A DNA stretch of 33,970 nucleotides from Nanobdellota archaeon. GTDB taxonomy: Archaea; Nanobdellota; Nanobdellia; CSSed11-243R1. A model generated the notes under the pieces. That model did no database searches and was not told where the DNA came from. It saw only the letters and a list, made by a program, of their open reading frames with translations. The stretch is from positions 1 through 33,970 of the forward strand of contig JAGGYW010000003.1 in NCBI GenBank assembly GCA_021162365.1. Direction: 5' to 3'. Below are positions 7,892 through 17,597 of the stretch, in pieces. The stretch's first letter is position 1. Each line of letters begins with the position of its first letter. The position numbers and the translations under genes are program-made.

Positions 7892-9728
7892 GTGTGGACT
7901 TGAAATTCACCAGCAGCTGGATACTCACAAGCTTTTTTGTAGCTGTCCCTCTATTTTGAGAGATGATTCTCCTCATTTTGAAGTGCGAAGAAAATTGAAA
8001 GCTCTTGCTGGAGAGTTAGGGAAAGTTGATGTTGCAGCAAAAGCAGAAGAAAAAAGAGAAAAGACATACATCTATCAAGGTTATAATGATACCACCTGTC
8101 TCGTTGAATTAGATGAAGAACCACCCCACAAACTGAATGAAGAGGCGCTTGAAATTGCCCTTCAAATTGCACTTTTACTTAACATGAAGCCGTTTGATGA
8201 AATCCAGATAATGAGGAAAACAGTTGTTGATGGATCAAATACTTCGGGATTTCAGAGAACCGCACTAATCGCAGAAGATGGATATATTGAAACTTCGCAG
8301 GGGAAAGTTAGGGTGAATATGATTGCCCTCGAAGAAGATTCTGCAAGAAGGATAAGCGAAACTCCAAATTCTGTCACCTTTAGATTGGATAGATTGGGAA
8401 TCCCTCTTGTTGAATTAAGAACAGAACCTGACATTTTCACGCCGCAAATGGCAAAAGAAGCGGCAGAGAGAATTGGCTTGCTAATGAGGATGACTGGCAA
8501 GGTAAAAAGGGGAATAGGCACAATTCGCCAGGATGTCAATATTTCTATTAAAGGCGGAACAAGAGTTGAGATAAAGGGAGTACAAGATTTGCGTGAGATT
8601 CCAAAGATGATTGATTTGGAAATCGAAAGGCAGCAAAACCTGATTGAAATTTCAAAGAAGCTTAAGCAGAGGAAGCCGAGGTTTGAAAAGAAGTTTTATG
8701 ACATAAAGAAAATTTTTGAGAAAACAAATTCCAACTTAATAAAAAAGGCAATTGAAAGGGAAGACGACATAATTGCTGTTAAAGTTTCTGGATTTAACGG
8801 ATTATTGAAGAAGAAAATTCAGGGAGAAAAACATCTTGCCCGCGACATAGTTGAATATGTTAAACACTTTACGGGACTTCGTGGATTCATTCATTCAGAT
8901 GAGTTACCTAATTATGGCATCTCAGAGAATGAAGTTTTCCAAATCAGGAAATTTTTAGGTTGTAAAAACGAAGATGCGTTTGCCTTTGTTATTGCAGAAA
9001 GAGAGTTGGCGGAAAAAGCTCTTTCACACTTGATTGATAGATGTCAGCAATATCTTAGGGGAGTTCCAAAGGATGTTAGGGATGTAAGTGATGATGGCAC
9101 AACAAGATTTCTTCGTCCAATGCCAGGTGCTGCAAGAATGTATCCAGAAACGGATGAAATTCCGGTTCCAATTTCAAAAGAGCTGTTAAAGAAAATAAAA
9201 GTCCCTCCAACGCCTGAGGAAAGACTAAAGAGATTCAAGAAGTGGGGGCTTTCCGACGATTTGGCAAAACAAATCTTGCATAGTCCAGAGTTGGTTACAT
9301 TTGAGGAGCTTGTTGCGAAATTCAAAAACATTTCACCAACAATTATTGCAGCAACCCTTGTTTCCACAAGGGATGAAATAAGAAGAAGATATGACTTGGA
9401 TACCTCTGCAATTGAAAAACATCATTTTGAGGAGACTTTTGAGTTGTTAAACAAAGGAAAGATAGCAAAGGAGGCAATTGTTGAAATCCTTGCCCACTTG
9501 GCAGCAAAGCCACAAATGACTGCTGAGGAGGTTATGAAAAAGCTAAAACTTCAAAAAATTTCTATTCGTGAATTGCGAAAAATAATTTCAAAAGTCCTTG
9601 AAGAGAATGAAAAGCTTGCAAAAGAAAAGCAGTTTGGAATTCTGATGGGCTTTGTCATGAGAAAAGTCCGCGGGAGAATCGACGGCGAAATTGTTGCAAA
9701 TGAACTGAAAAAGAAATTAAAGAATTAA
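7866..9728 (+). CDS. gatE: Glu-tRNA(Gln) amidotransferase subunit E
   Basis: GLKCGLEIHQQLDTHKLFCSCPS, RQDVNISIKGGTRVEIKGVQ, C-terminal YqeY-like region. TTG start. Confidence 0.95.
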   Translation: MDYKKIGLKCGLEIHQQLDTHKLFCSCPSILRDDSPHFEVRRKLKALAGELGKVDVAAKAEEKREKTYIYQGYNDTTCLVELDEEPPHKLNEEALEIALQIALLLNMKPFDEIQIMRKTVVDGSNTSGFQRTALIAEDGYIETSQGKVRVNMIALEEDSARRISETPNSVTFRLDRLGIPLVELRTEPDIFTPQMAKEAAERIGLLMRMTGKVKRGIGTIRQDVNISIKGGTRVEIKGVQDLREIPKMIDLEIERQQNLIEISKKLKQRKPRFEKKFYDIKKIFEKTNSNLIKKAIEREDDIIAVKVSGFNGLLKKKIQGEKHLARDIVEYVKHFTGLRGFIHSDELPNYGISENEVFQIRKFLGCKNEDAFAFVIAERELAEKALSHLIDRCQQYLRGVPKDVRDVSDDGTTRFLRPMPGAARMYPETDEIPVPISKELLKKIKVPPTPEERLKRFKKWGLSDDLAKQILHSPELVTFEELVAKFKNISPTIIAATLVSTRDEIRRRYDLDTSAIEKHHFEETFELLNKGKIAKEAIVEILAHLAAKPQMTAEEVMKKLKLQKISIRELRKIISKVLEENEKLAKEKQFGILMGFVMRKVRGRIDGEIVANELKKKLKN

Positions 9729-9734
9729 AAAAGG

Positions 9735-10883
9735 CTACTTCAATCTAAGCTCCCAAATATGATACTTCTCTGGTATTTTTTCACCAAATGTTCCGGTGTA
9801 CATTTTAACTAAATCGTCATAGTATTCTGGCTTTGTTTCTAGTTCTGTTAAGTTCACGTATCCTATCTTTCTGAGAATTGCGTTCATGGGTGCATTTTTT
9901 ATGTGGGTGTCATCAATTATTACTTCAACACCATTCTCTTTGCCTATTTCTACTGTTTTTCCTATGAGCTTTTTACCTAGTCCCATTTTAATGTATTCTG
10001 GGAGTAATGTTATACTTATCCTGTATGTTTTCTCTGGAAGACCATCTATCTCTATTTTGTTTAGTGCACACACACCTATTAGTTTATCTCCAAGCTCAAC
10101 GACTGCTGCATAGGACTCCCCATTCCTTAATGTGTTTGTCCATTTTTCGATGTCCTTGTCTGTGATGTTAAATCTTCTTGGAACGTATGGGTAGTTATCC
10201 AAGAAGTGGTTGAAATATGCTTTAATTTTCTTTAAGTCGCTTTCTGGTTGTATTTCTCTTATCTTTGCAAAGTTGTCTACTTTAATTCTTCTTTTTGCAT
10301 AGTTTAAGAAGTTGTATGCCTCTGCTATAAATTCCTCATCATTTTGTATATTCTTTTTAAATTCAAATCCTAAATCTCTTTCTAATACACTTATTGTTTT
10401 TTCTATGAATTTTCTTCTTTCTTTAATCTCTTTCTCTGGGTCCTTGTATGTGTTTGAATCTAATACCGCAGTTTCGAGCACATTTAATGCATAGTTGATA
10501 TAACCCAGATATGTAGTCGGTGTTATGTTCCCTTCCACAAATTGGAGCAATTCATCTGATATGTCCTCTCCATGTATTAGCTCTGCTCCATCTTTTAGAT
10601 ATTCTCTTATGAAAATTGGGTTTATGTTATACCCTTTTTTGTTGTAGAACAACACATGCACCTTTTCACCCGAGTTTGTGTTTCTAAGGAGAGGATTACT
10701 GAATACATTTTCTTCTAAGAGATCTACTAAGTCTTTTTGTAATTTAATCCTATCAACAAAAGGCATGTCATTTACTATTAAAATATCTAATTCCTCTCCC
10801 TCCTTGCTACCAAATAAATAAACACTTACATCTAAGTTTTTTCTTTCGAAATAATCTTTCACCTTTGGAATTACTCCATTCAT
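9735..10883 (-). CDS. Nucleotidyltransferase-like plus helical plus GNAT acetyltransferase fusion
   Basis: N-terminal VYLFGSKEGEELDILIV (Pol-beta NTase-like). C-terminal GVCALNKIEI..YRISITLLPEYIKMGLGKKLIGKTVEIGKENGV (GNAT). Confidence 0.65.
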   Translation of the reverse strand: MNGVIPKVKDYFERKNLDVSVYLFGSKEGEELDILIVNDMPFVDRIKLQKDLVDLLEENVFSNPLLRNTNSGEKVHVLFYNKKGYNINPIFIREYLKDGAELIHGEDISDELLQFVEGNITPTTYLGYINYALNVLETAVLDSNTYKDPEKEIKERRKFIEKTISVLERDLGFEFKKNIQNDEEFIAEAYNFLNYAKRRIKVDNFAKIREIQPESDLKKIKAYFNHFLDNYPYVPRRFNITDKDIEKWTNTLRNGESYAAVVELGDKLIGVCALNKIEIDGLPEKTYRISITLLPEYIKMGLGKKLIGKTVEIGKENGVEVIIDDTHIKNAPMNAILRKIGYVNLTELETKPEYYDDLVKMYTGTFGEKIPEKYHIWELRLK

Positions 10884-10886
10884 TTT

Positions 10887-10906
10887 ATACCACCTTAAAG
10901 TAGTAA
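10887..10906. promoter_or_regulatory. Operator candidate
   Basis: ATACCAC-CTTAAA-GTAGTAA between TATA and start codon of the 9735-10883 gene. Confidence 0.5.
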
Positions 10907-10952
10907 TATCTAAAGCTAAGATTTATATATTTGCAACCACTTAAGTTGTTGT

Positions 10953-11687
10953 ATGAAAGCCTTTTTAGAAAAAAGCCTTGGGAAAAAGTGGAGTGTGATT
11001 GGGTTAAACAAATATGAAAGCGCAGTTTATGATGCGATAGTAAAAATTGGAAAGGGAACTGCTGCGAGAATAGCAAAAACAAGTGGTGTCCCCTACGGAA
11101 GAATTTACGATGTCCTTGACTCGCTTATTTCAAAGAATTTGGTGAGGATAATCCCTGGCAAGCCAAGAACATACTCAATTGCAAATCCGCAAATAATAGA
11201 GAAAATGCTAAAGGAGAAAGAAAAAGAATTTGAAGAAATTGAAAAAGAGATAAAAAAGCTCAAGAGAATATACGAGAGTGCTCCTGAAGAAGCGGTTTTA
11301 GTTGCAACAGGGAAAAGAGCATGGTATGAACTAGTAAGAGAATTGAAGAGCCCGCCAAAAAAATTTAGTTACAAAATAAGATATACAGCAGAATATCACC
11401 CAGAGTGGGTTAGGGAAGAAAGACGAGAGATAAAAAAAGGAGTTGATGTCAAAGCCTTTGTCAGGTATGATGAAGAAACAAAACAAAATGTGAAGAAATG
11501 GCTGAAGCACACAAAAAACATTAGAGCATATCCAAACAAAGGAGTTGCCTTTTGGATTGCCGATGACTTTGTTTTAATTGCCTTAATAAAATCAAACGCC
11601 ACAGTTTTGATAAGAGACAAAGCATTTGTTGACATGCTAAAGCATTTATTTGAAGATGCCTACAAGAATGCAAAGGTGATAAAGTGA
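10953..11687 (+). CDS. TrmB-family transcriptional regulator
   Basis: LNKYESAVYDAIVKIGKGTAARIAKTSGVPYGRIYDVLDSLISKNLV. Confidence 0.85.
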   Translation: MKAFLEKSLGKKWSVIGLNKYESAVYDAIVKIGKGTAARIAKTSGVPYGRIYDVLDSLISKNLVRIIPGKPRTYSIANPQIIEKMLKEKEKEFEEIEKEIKKLKRIYESAPEEAVLVATGKRAWYELVRELKSPPKKFSYKIRYTAEYHPEWVREERREIKKGVDVKAFVRYDEETKQNVKKWLKHTKNIRAYPNKGVAFWIADDFVLIALIKSNATVLIRDKAFVDMLKHLFEDAYKNAKVIK

Positions 11688-12460
11688 AAATACTTGCAGC
11701 CGGAGACTTTCATGGCAAATTTCCAGACAAAATAAAAAAGTATGCAAGAAATGTTGATGTAATTCTCTGCACAGGTGATTTGTCAGAGAGATATGAGAGA
11801 AAATATTATTTCAAGTATGCAAAGCAACTTTCTACGGGAGCTAAGTTGGGGGAGTTAGTTTCTCCAAAGATATTGTCAAAGATGCTTTTGAAAAATATAA
11901 GAATTGCAGAAAAAATTGTGAGAAAATTAGATTCTATTGGGAGGCCGGTTTATGTTGTTCCGGGGAATGGGGATTTTACTAGGCAAAGACTCAAATACAA
12001 ACTAAAAGAGTATAATGCCAAAGGTGATTTTCCGTCTTTGCAGGAAGTTGTTTCTAAGACAGAAAATATTAAACTGCTATTCCATTCTAAAGTAAGGTTA
12101 GGTAAGTTTGACTTAATTGGATTCTCAAAGTATAATTATTTGAAAAATAAAAGGAAAAGATTAGATCAACTTTTTTCTTCTGCGAAAAATGTGATTTTTC
12201 TAACTCACATCCCACCAAAAGGAAAAGTCGATTTGGTGAATAATCCCTATGCCCCAATAAATGGAGAACATGCAGGACTTAAACTTTATAGAGATGTTAT
12301 TCTAAAATACAAGCCGTTATTGCATGTCTGTGGGCACATTCATGAGGCACAAGGCAAAGCTAAAATTGGTAAGACTATTGTTGTAAATGCAGGGTATGGT
12401 GGAGAAGAACATTTTGCTTTAATTGATATAGATAAAAAGATAAATGTCAAATTCTTTTGA
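11684..12460 (+). CDS. Calcineurin-like metallophosphoesterase
   Basis: AAGDFHGKF, CTGDL, VPGNGD, LTHIPP, CGHIHE motifs. Confidence 0.9.
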   Translation: MKILAAGDFHGKFPDKIKKYARNVDVILCTGDLSERYERKYYFKYAKQLSTGAKLGELVSPKILSKMLLKNIRIAEKIVRKLDSIGRPVYVVPGNGDFTRQRLKYKLKEYNAKGDFPSLQEVVSKTENIKLLFHSKVRLGKFDLIGFSKYNYLKNKRKRLDQLFSSAKNVIFLTHIPPKGKVDLVNNPYAPINGEHAGLKLYRDVILKYKPLLHVCGHIHEAQGKAKIGKTIVVNAGYGGEEHFALIDIDKKINVKFF

Positions 12461-12467
12461 TTGAACT

Positions 12468-13094
12468 ATGATACCATCAAAAAAAGATTTGGCAATCATA
12501 CTCTCTACAATTGAAGGATTTGAAGAACCAGTTGCAGAGTGGGAGCAGTATATGACTCCCTCTGAAATTGCAGCAGAGCTTCTTTGGATTGCATACATGG
12601 ATGGGAACATTAAAGGTAAGAATGTTATTGATTTGGGGTGTGGAACAGGAATTTTTTCTTTTGGGGCTGCTCTTCTTGGGGCGAAGTCAGTCGTCGGCTA
12701 TGACATAGATGGGAAAGCAATAGAAATTGCGGAGAGGAATAGGAAAATTATAGAAGGAACAAAAATACCAATTTGTGAAATTAGATTCATCCAAAAGGAT
12801 GTTAAGGATGTGAATCAAAAGTGCGACACAGTTATCATGAATCCGCCTTTTGGGATCCAAAAGCAAGGGGCCGATAGAGTTTTCCTTGAAAAGGCATTTG
12901 AGATTGCGAAGAATGTTTATTCGATCCACAAGTTTGGCACAGAGAAATTTATAGAGAAGTTTGCGGGCGAGCACGGTTTCCGAGCAATCCAGCTGACGAA
13001 AAGGACAATAAATCTGAAACCAACTATGGGATTCCATGAAGAATTTAAACATCCCATCAAAGTTATGCTTTGGAAATTTACTACTAGTAAATAA
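12468..13094 (+). CDS. METTL5-like RNA methyltransferase
   Basis: DLGCGTGIFSFGAALLGAKSVVGYDID and NPPFGIQKQGADR. Confidence 0.85.
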   Translation: MIPSKKDLAIILSTIEGFEEPVAEWEQYMTPSEIAAELLWIAYMDGNIKGKNVIDLGCGTGIFSFGAALLGAKSVVGYDIDGKAIEIAERNRKIIEGTKIPICEIRFIQKDVKDVNQKCDTVIMNPPFGIQKQGADRVFLEKAFEIAKNVYSIHKFGTEKFIEKFAGEHGFRAIQLTKRTINLKPTMGFHEEFKHPIKVMLWKFTTSK

Positions 13095-13126
13095 CTAAAA
13101 TAGTAAGGTTTATAAACTGACTTTTT

Positions 13127-14164
13127 GTGTATGTGCTTATGATGGAACAAATGGAATTATTGGTTGGAATGCTAAAATCTTTTGATGAGAGTAGACTTAC
13201 TCCTGAACTTATGGGGAAGATAAATTTAATTTACACTCCACCAGAAGAATTTGACTCTAAGATAGAGGATATCCAGAGAAATTTAGACAAAATAGATGAG
13301 GAGATAGTCGGATATCAACGTAAGTTTTTAGAAGCACAAAGAGATTTTTTTGCTGATTTATATGCAGGAGCTATTGGGTATCTTGCCTCTGCTGAAGAAA
13401 CACCTTTAAGCTTTGAAGAAGCGAGGGAGTTATTTGAGGGGAATCCCGAAAAAGAAAGGAATAGCTTGGAAGAAGAACTTCTAGAAGATCTTGCTCCTCA
13501 AAAAGAGATCTTAGAAGAAATAGAATCTCTTTCAAGAAAGAGGGAGGAGCTATCAAAGCAACAAGTGAAGATCATTGAGAACAAAGGAAGATATGGTGAA
13601 TTTAGAATTGAAATTGAAAAAGCGTTGGGCTATATTCAAGAGAAGAAGGAAGAAATATCAGAGATAGATGCAAAGTTATCAAATATACTTAATGAAGTTT
13701 CACATAAGACTATTGAAGCATATTCTTTGTTTATTGAAATAATCAATAAAATACCCTGTAAGGATTATAGCTGGATAGAAAAACTTGGCATTAAAAATAG
13801 TATAAAGCGCAATAAAAATCCTCCACCAGCTTATCGTGTTGTGGAGCGGGATAAGATCAATGTTAGTCATCTTAAAGAATTTATTGGCGAAGAGGGAGAT
13901 GGTGGTATCAAGGGTTATTTCACCGAAGATAAGAAAGACGAATTTATGGAATTTTTAGCTAGTTTAAGGATTCCAAAGGCATATAGGACAAAGTTTGATG
14001 TTGATTCCTTTGTTGAGGCGTTGTATCCATTAGTAGAGAATTCGAAACTAATAAGGAAGGTGAAAACATATCTAAGCACCCTTGAGAGGAAAGAAGATTA
14101 CACTTATCTTGTAAACCAAAAGATGAGTAACTTGTACAAGTTTCTTGAAAGCGTAGAGGTGTAG
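13127..14164 (+). CDS. Coiled-coil hypothetical protein
   Basis: 345-aa ORF, Glu/Lys-rich helices. TTTATAAAC upstream. Confidence 0.7.
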   Translation: MYVLMMEQMELLVGMLKSFDESRLTPELMGKINLIYTPPEEFDSKIEDIQRNLDKIDEEIVGYQRKFLEAQRDFFADLYAGAIGYLASAEETPLSFEEARELFEGNPEKERNSLEEELLEDLAPQKEILEEIESLSRKREELSKQQVKIIENKGRYGEFRIEIEKALGYIQEKKEEISEIDAKLSNILNEVSHKTIEAYSLFIEIINKIPCKDYSWIEKLGIKNSIKRNKNPPPAYRVVERDKINVSHLKEFIGEEGDGGIKGYFTEDKKDEFMEFLASLRIPKAYRTKFDVDSFVEALYPLVENSKLIRKVKTYLSTLERKEDYTYLVNQKMSNLYKFLESVEV

Positions 14165-14196
14165 TTTTATAAACTTCCTGTTTCTTTATTTTAAAG

Positions 14197-14703
14197 ATGG
14201 CAGAACTAAATTTCGAAGAATTAGAGAAAAAATATCCTGAGGCAGCAGCAGAATTCTTAGAGCAACTTGAGCTTCTACCGATTTTTCTCAACTACTATCC
14301 CGATGTTAGAGAAGATTGGCTTGAAGAAATTGGATTATCAAAAAGTGATATACAAAAAATAAAGAAAGTTGTTGATGAGTACGCCAAAAGGAAGGTGGAG
14401 CTTGAGAACAAATACGTGCCAAAGACAAGAGAAGATGTAATCAAAATAGAGGACGAAGTCCTTAGGCAGGTGTATGTTGGGAGGTTAATAAAGATAAAGA
14501 AAACAGATGCCCCAAAGAAAACTGCAAAGGAAATTGTAGAAGGATTGTATCCGAATGCCGCTATAATTGATGATGAAAAGCTTAGGAAATTGGAGACTCT
14601 AACTTTGTTTAAGGAGCACAAAAAAAGATTTCCTATGAATTTTATTGTTTTCGACCCTGATAATCTTAAGATTATTGGTATAGAAATTATTGAGGAGGAA
14701 TGA
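14197..14703 (+). CDS. Hypothetical protein
   Basis: 168-aa ORF. Confidence 0.7.
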   Translation: MAELNFEELEKKYPEAAAEFLEQLELLPIFLNYYPDVREDWLEEIGLSKSDIQKIKKVVDEYAKRKVELENKYVPKTREDVIKIEDEVLRQVYVGRLIKIKKTDAPKKTAKEIVEGLYPNAAIIDDEKLRKLETLTLFKEHKKRFPMNFIVFDPDNLKIIGIEIIEEE

Positions 14704-14900
14704 AAATGGCAACAAAAATGAACAAGACCGAGCAAATTGGCTACCATAAAGGTGCACTTGAAACTTTAATAAAGGAAAGGCAGGAGCTTTACCGCCTTAT
14801 TACAATTGTAGATCAATTGATTAAGTTACATGCAGAGGCGTTACAGAAACTTGGTGTAAAGCTCACAAAGGACGAGGAAGAATTAGAGAAGAAGCTTTAG
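14700..14900 (+). CDS. Small hypothetical protein
   Basis: 66-aa helical ORF overlapping the previous stop. Confidence 0.6.
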   Translation: MKMATKMNKTEQIGYHKGALETLIKERQELYRLITIVDQLIKLHAEALQKLGVKLTKDEEELEKKL

Positions 14901-15151
14901 CCATACATTGGGTTATTATTCTTTCTTTCGCTTGCGTTTTTCATGGATTCTTTTACGGCGTTTTTTAGCATGTATTCTAAATCATATCTTGATTTTATTT
15001 CTTGAAGGATTTCATTTTCTGCAATTTTTAGTTGTATCTGTTGGTATCTTCGGAGTAATTCATCTCCCTCTATGTCAAAATAAGAATTCTTTGACAGCAT
15101 GAATCTTTGGTATATCCTCATCATTTCTTCTATCCCTTTTTCGAGCATCAC
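14897..15151 (-). CDS. Hypothetical helical protein, start uncertain
   Basis: The frame stays open upstream (FEKIDELEEKLNEFPSDYKPKFEELGVTIVMLEKG...), so the true start may lie beyond 15151. Confidence 0.55.
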   Translation of the reverse strand: MMLEKGIEEMMRIYQRFMLSKNSYFDIEGDELLRRYQQIQLKIAENEILQEIKSRYDLEYMLKNAVKESMKNASERKNNNPMYG

Positions 15152-15262
15152 TATTGTAACACCAAGCTCCTCAAATTTTGGCTTGTAATCGCTTGGAAAT
15201 TCATTTAGTTTTTCTTCGAGTTCATCAATTTTCTCAAAAGATATATAAATCTTTAGATTTTT

Positions 15263-15282
15263 TAACTACTTTGTAATGGTGA
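15263..15282. promoter_or_regulatory. Half-conserved operator candidate
   Basis: TAACTAC-TTTGTA-ATGGTGA downstream of TATA (ATATAAATC). Confidence 0.35.
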
Positions 15283-15286
15283 GAAT

Positions 15287-16075
15287 ATGAAACACCCGAT
15301 TGATGCATTTAAGCATACTTCTAAAACTTTGAGAAAGTACGGTATGAATGAATATTTGAGAAGGGATCTAATAAGAAAACCCAAAGAGAGCGTGTCATAT
15401 ATTCCACAGGATTATACAAATGATGTTATTCTTGGAGAAGGATTGGAATACATGCTCAATAGGCTTAGAGAAGAAGGGAATCTTGACAAGAAAACTTTTA
15501 TAATTGTTGAAGAAGGTATGCCGCATATACCATATGGTGCGATTGTTTTAAGACGGAATGATATTGAGCCATTTATTTGGCTTGAAAAGAGAGAAGATGT
15601 TACCCCAACAATGTATTATTCTAACTTCTCATATTTTGCAGATGAGTTTAAAAAGTTTGAGAGGGGAAATTTAGTAGCAAGGGTGTTCGATACACACAGT
15701 AGTATTGATCGCAGTGATTTAATTCCTGATAGCGAGAAGCTTAAAGAGAAGGGAATTGAAAGGGTTGTGTTTTTAATGGAAGGCACTCTTGCTCTTGGAA
15801 GTGAGTATAATACGGATGAAGAATTGGATAGTTTGTTTTCCGGTGAAAGAAGTTCTTTGGCTTCGTTGTATAGGTCATTAAACAAAGCTGGATTTAAGAT
15901 AAAAATTTATGAAATTGACCCACGGTCAACAGAACACAGCTATGAGAAGATGCTTAAATTTGTGAAGGAAAATGATGAGATTTTAGCGTTTCTCGAAGAT
16001 GTTTGGGGGCAAGGAAGAGCAGATAGAAATGAGTTAGTGAAAATCTTAGAAGATTTCAAGAAAAGTTGGTTTTAA
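15287..16075 (+). CDS. Hypothetical protein
   Basis: 262-aa ORF. Confidence 0.75.
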   Translation: MKHPIDAFKHTSKTLRKYGMNEYLRRDLIRKPKESVSYIPQDYTNDVILGEGLEYMLNRLREEGNLDKKTFIIVEEGMPHIPYGAIVLRRNDIEPFIWLEKREDVTPTMYYSNFSYFADEFKKFERGNLVARVFDTHSSIDRSDLIPDSEKLKEKGIERVVFLMEGTLALGSEYNTDEELDSLFSGERSSLASLYRSLNKAGFKIKIYEIDPRSTEHSYEKMLKFVKENDEILAFLEDVWGQGRADRNELVKILEDFKKSWF

Positions 16076-16755
16076 CTCCATTCTTTTTCATATTCGTTTG
16101 TAGATTTGTTTTTTATTGTGGGTCTCCAATGAGTGTTTATCCCCTCTATAAATTCTTTTGGAACATACTTGGCTCTATGTAGGTTATAATCCTCATCATC
16201 TATCCTTAAGTATAGCCCTTCTTTTTTGGGAGCACCAAATTGAGAACCATCTAACAACTTCTCGAGATCTTTTACCCCGTTTATTTTTCCTTCATATATT
16301 ATTGGATTGTATGCGATACTTGTTCTACTTAGCAGTTCAATCACTCTTTTTTGTGATAGGAATCTCTCGTTTTTTAAATCAAATATATCATATGCAATAA
16401 AGTATGAAGGAAGGCTTTGATAGTGTATGGTATGTTTCCAAAAAGCCCACTCACCAATAAGACAGAGTCCTTTTTCAGATATAGATTTTATTTCTTCTTC
16501 ATGTATATTATACCATAAATTTAGATTTTTGAATCTGGCATCGTGTGGAGTTACTATACTTCCCCTACTCTTATAATGGGGTCCATCTTCATCAACAAAA
16601 ATTGCTAAATTATTCCCATCCACTTTCTCTTGGATTATCACTTCTGTATTTGTGAAGATGTCTGTTTCCTTTGGGCCTAATGATTTATCTTCCCTTACCT
16701 CTACTTCTACAAATATATAGGGTGTTTTTGGAAATTCAAATTCTCGCCAGTTCAT
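16072..16755 (-). CDS. ATP-dependent RNA ligase family protein
   Basis: EKVDGNNLAIF (motif I KxDG), LIGEWAFWKHTIHY, FIAYDIFDLK, EGLYLRIDDEDYNLHRAKYV. Confidence 0.75.
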   Translation of the reverse strand: MNWREFEFPKTPYIFVEVEVREDKSLGPKETDIFTNTEVIIQEKVDGNNLAIFVDEDGPHYKSRGSIVTPHDARFKNLNLWYNIHEEEIKSISEKGLCLIGEWAFWKHTIHYQSLPSYFIAYDIFDLKNERFLSQKRVIELLSRTSIAYNPIIYEGKINGVKDLEKLLDGSQFGAPKKEGLYLRIDDEDYNLHRAKYVPKEFIEGINTHWRPTIKNKSTNEYEKEWS

Positions 16756-16789
16756 AATAACACCTTAGTATAACTCCCTTTATAAAATT

Positions 16790-16807
16790 TACTACATAAA
16801 AGTAGTA
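16790..16807. promoter_or_regulatory. Palindromic operator candidate
   Basis: TACTAC-ATAAAA-GTAGTA next to the TATA of the RNA-ligase gene. Confidence 0.6.
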
Positions 16808-16809
16808 TC

Positions 16810-17310
16810 CTATGCTTTTAGAGCTTCTTGGAGATATGCTTCTGATGGTATAACATCAACGCCTTGAGTGTGATACCCACCCAATATTTCTTCAATGTCG
16901 CTGTCTGAGGAAACAATAGTCACGTGCTTGTTTTGTTGTGATAATATGTATGCTAATTTAAGAAGTGCAGCGTCACCTATTCCAACTCTGCTGTTCTTTT
17001 TTGCTGAGTGTTCCCTTAGAGCATCCTCTAAGTTTTTAATATCCTCCTTACTTACACCAACATTTACTAGATCTATTGTTCCACTTCCTATTAAGCTCCA
17101 TAGTTGTTCTATTAGTTGACCAGGCACTAGCAACCTTCCATCGTCGCCGTGACGGTGGTTTAGTTGTTGTTGGGTCAGTTCATTAACTACTTCCATGGGA
17201 ACTAGGTAAGAATTATTGTTTAAGTGCTCAAGCATACCTTTGTGGTAGAGAGATATGATTGCCTGAGTGTCCAGCAAATACACAGTTTGAGCATAGTTAT
17301 TATACATCAT
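16810..17310 (-). CDS. PIN-domain protein
   Basis: VYLLDTQAIISLY, VPMEVVNELT, GIGDAALLKLAYIL, TIVSSDSDI. Confidence 0.7.
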   Translation of the reverse strand: MMYNNYAQTVYLLDTQAIISLYHKGMLEHLNNNSYLVPMEVVNELTQQQLNHRHGDDGRLLVPGQLIEQLWSLIGSGTIDLVNVGVSKEDIKNLEDALREHSAKKNSRVGIGDAALLKLAYILSQQNKHVTIVSSDSDIEEILGGYHTQGVDVIPSEAYLQEALKA

Positions 17311-17422
17311 TCACCTCACCGGGAATTTTAACACATTAATTATTTATAAATGTTACTACTTATAAGTGAATACAATATAGAAAGATTTATAAATAGATTC
17401 GCATTAAGATTATTTGGTGGAA

Positions 17423-17452
17423 ATGATATCAAAAGGCGATTATCGGAACTGA
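17423..17452 (+). CDS. Candidate leader peptide 1 (MISKGDYRN*)
   Basis: GGTGG upstream, ATG...GAT TAT CGG AAC TGA, in the asnS leader. Confidence 0.45.
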   Translation: MISKGDYRN

Positions 17453-17461
17453 ATCTTTTTC

Positions 17462-17496
17462 TAAACTTTTCTTAGAAAGAAAACTTTACCGAAGAA
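17462..17496 (+). repeat. Mirror/triplex hairpin element, degenerate R2, copy E4
   Basis: TAA-AC-TTTTCTT-AGA-AAGAAAA-CT-TTA-CCG-AAGAA. Confidence 0.55.
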
Positions 17497-17518
17497 TTGA
17501 AATCTTGGAGGTGAGACT

Positions 17519-17563
17519 ATGAAGTCTAGAAAAGCTCTTTTAGGTGGTTATCGGAACCGCTAA
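17519..17563 (+). CDS. Candidate leader peptide 2 (MKSRKALLGGYRNR*)
   Basis: Strong SD GGAGGTGA; ATG...GGT TAT CGG AAC CGC TAA; ends 34 bp before asnS. Confidence 0.55.
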   Translation: MKSRKALLGGYRNR

Positions 17564-17597
17564 ACATTTTAAGCATAAAATTATGGGTTATCCTATG

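Noticed and set aside
12687-13052. 121-aa minus-strand ORF
   Set aside because: Antisense to the METTL5-like gene; no start signal or recognisable domain. Same reasoning for the other short antisense ORFs in the track.
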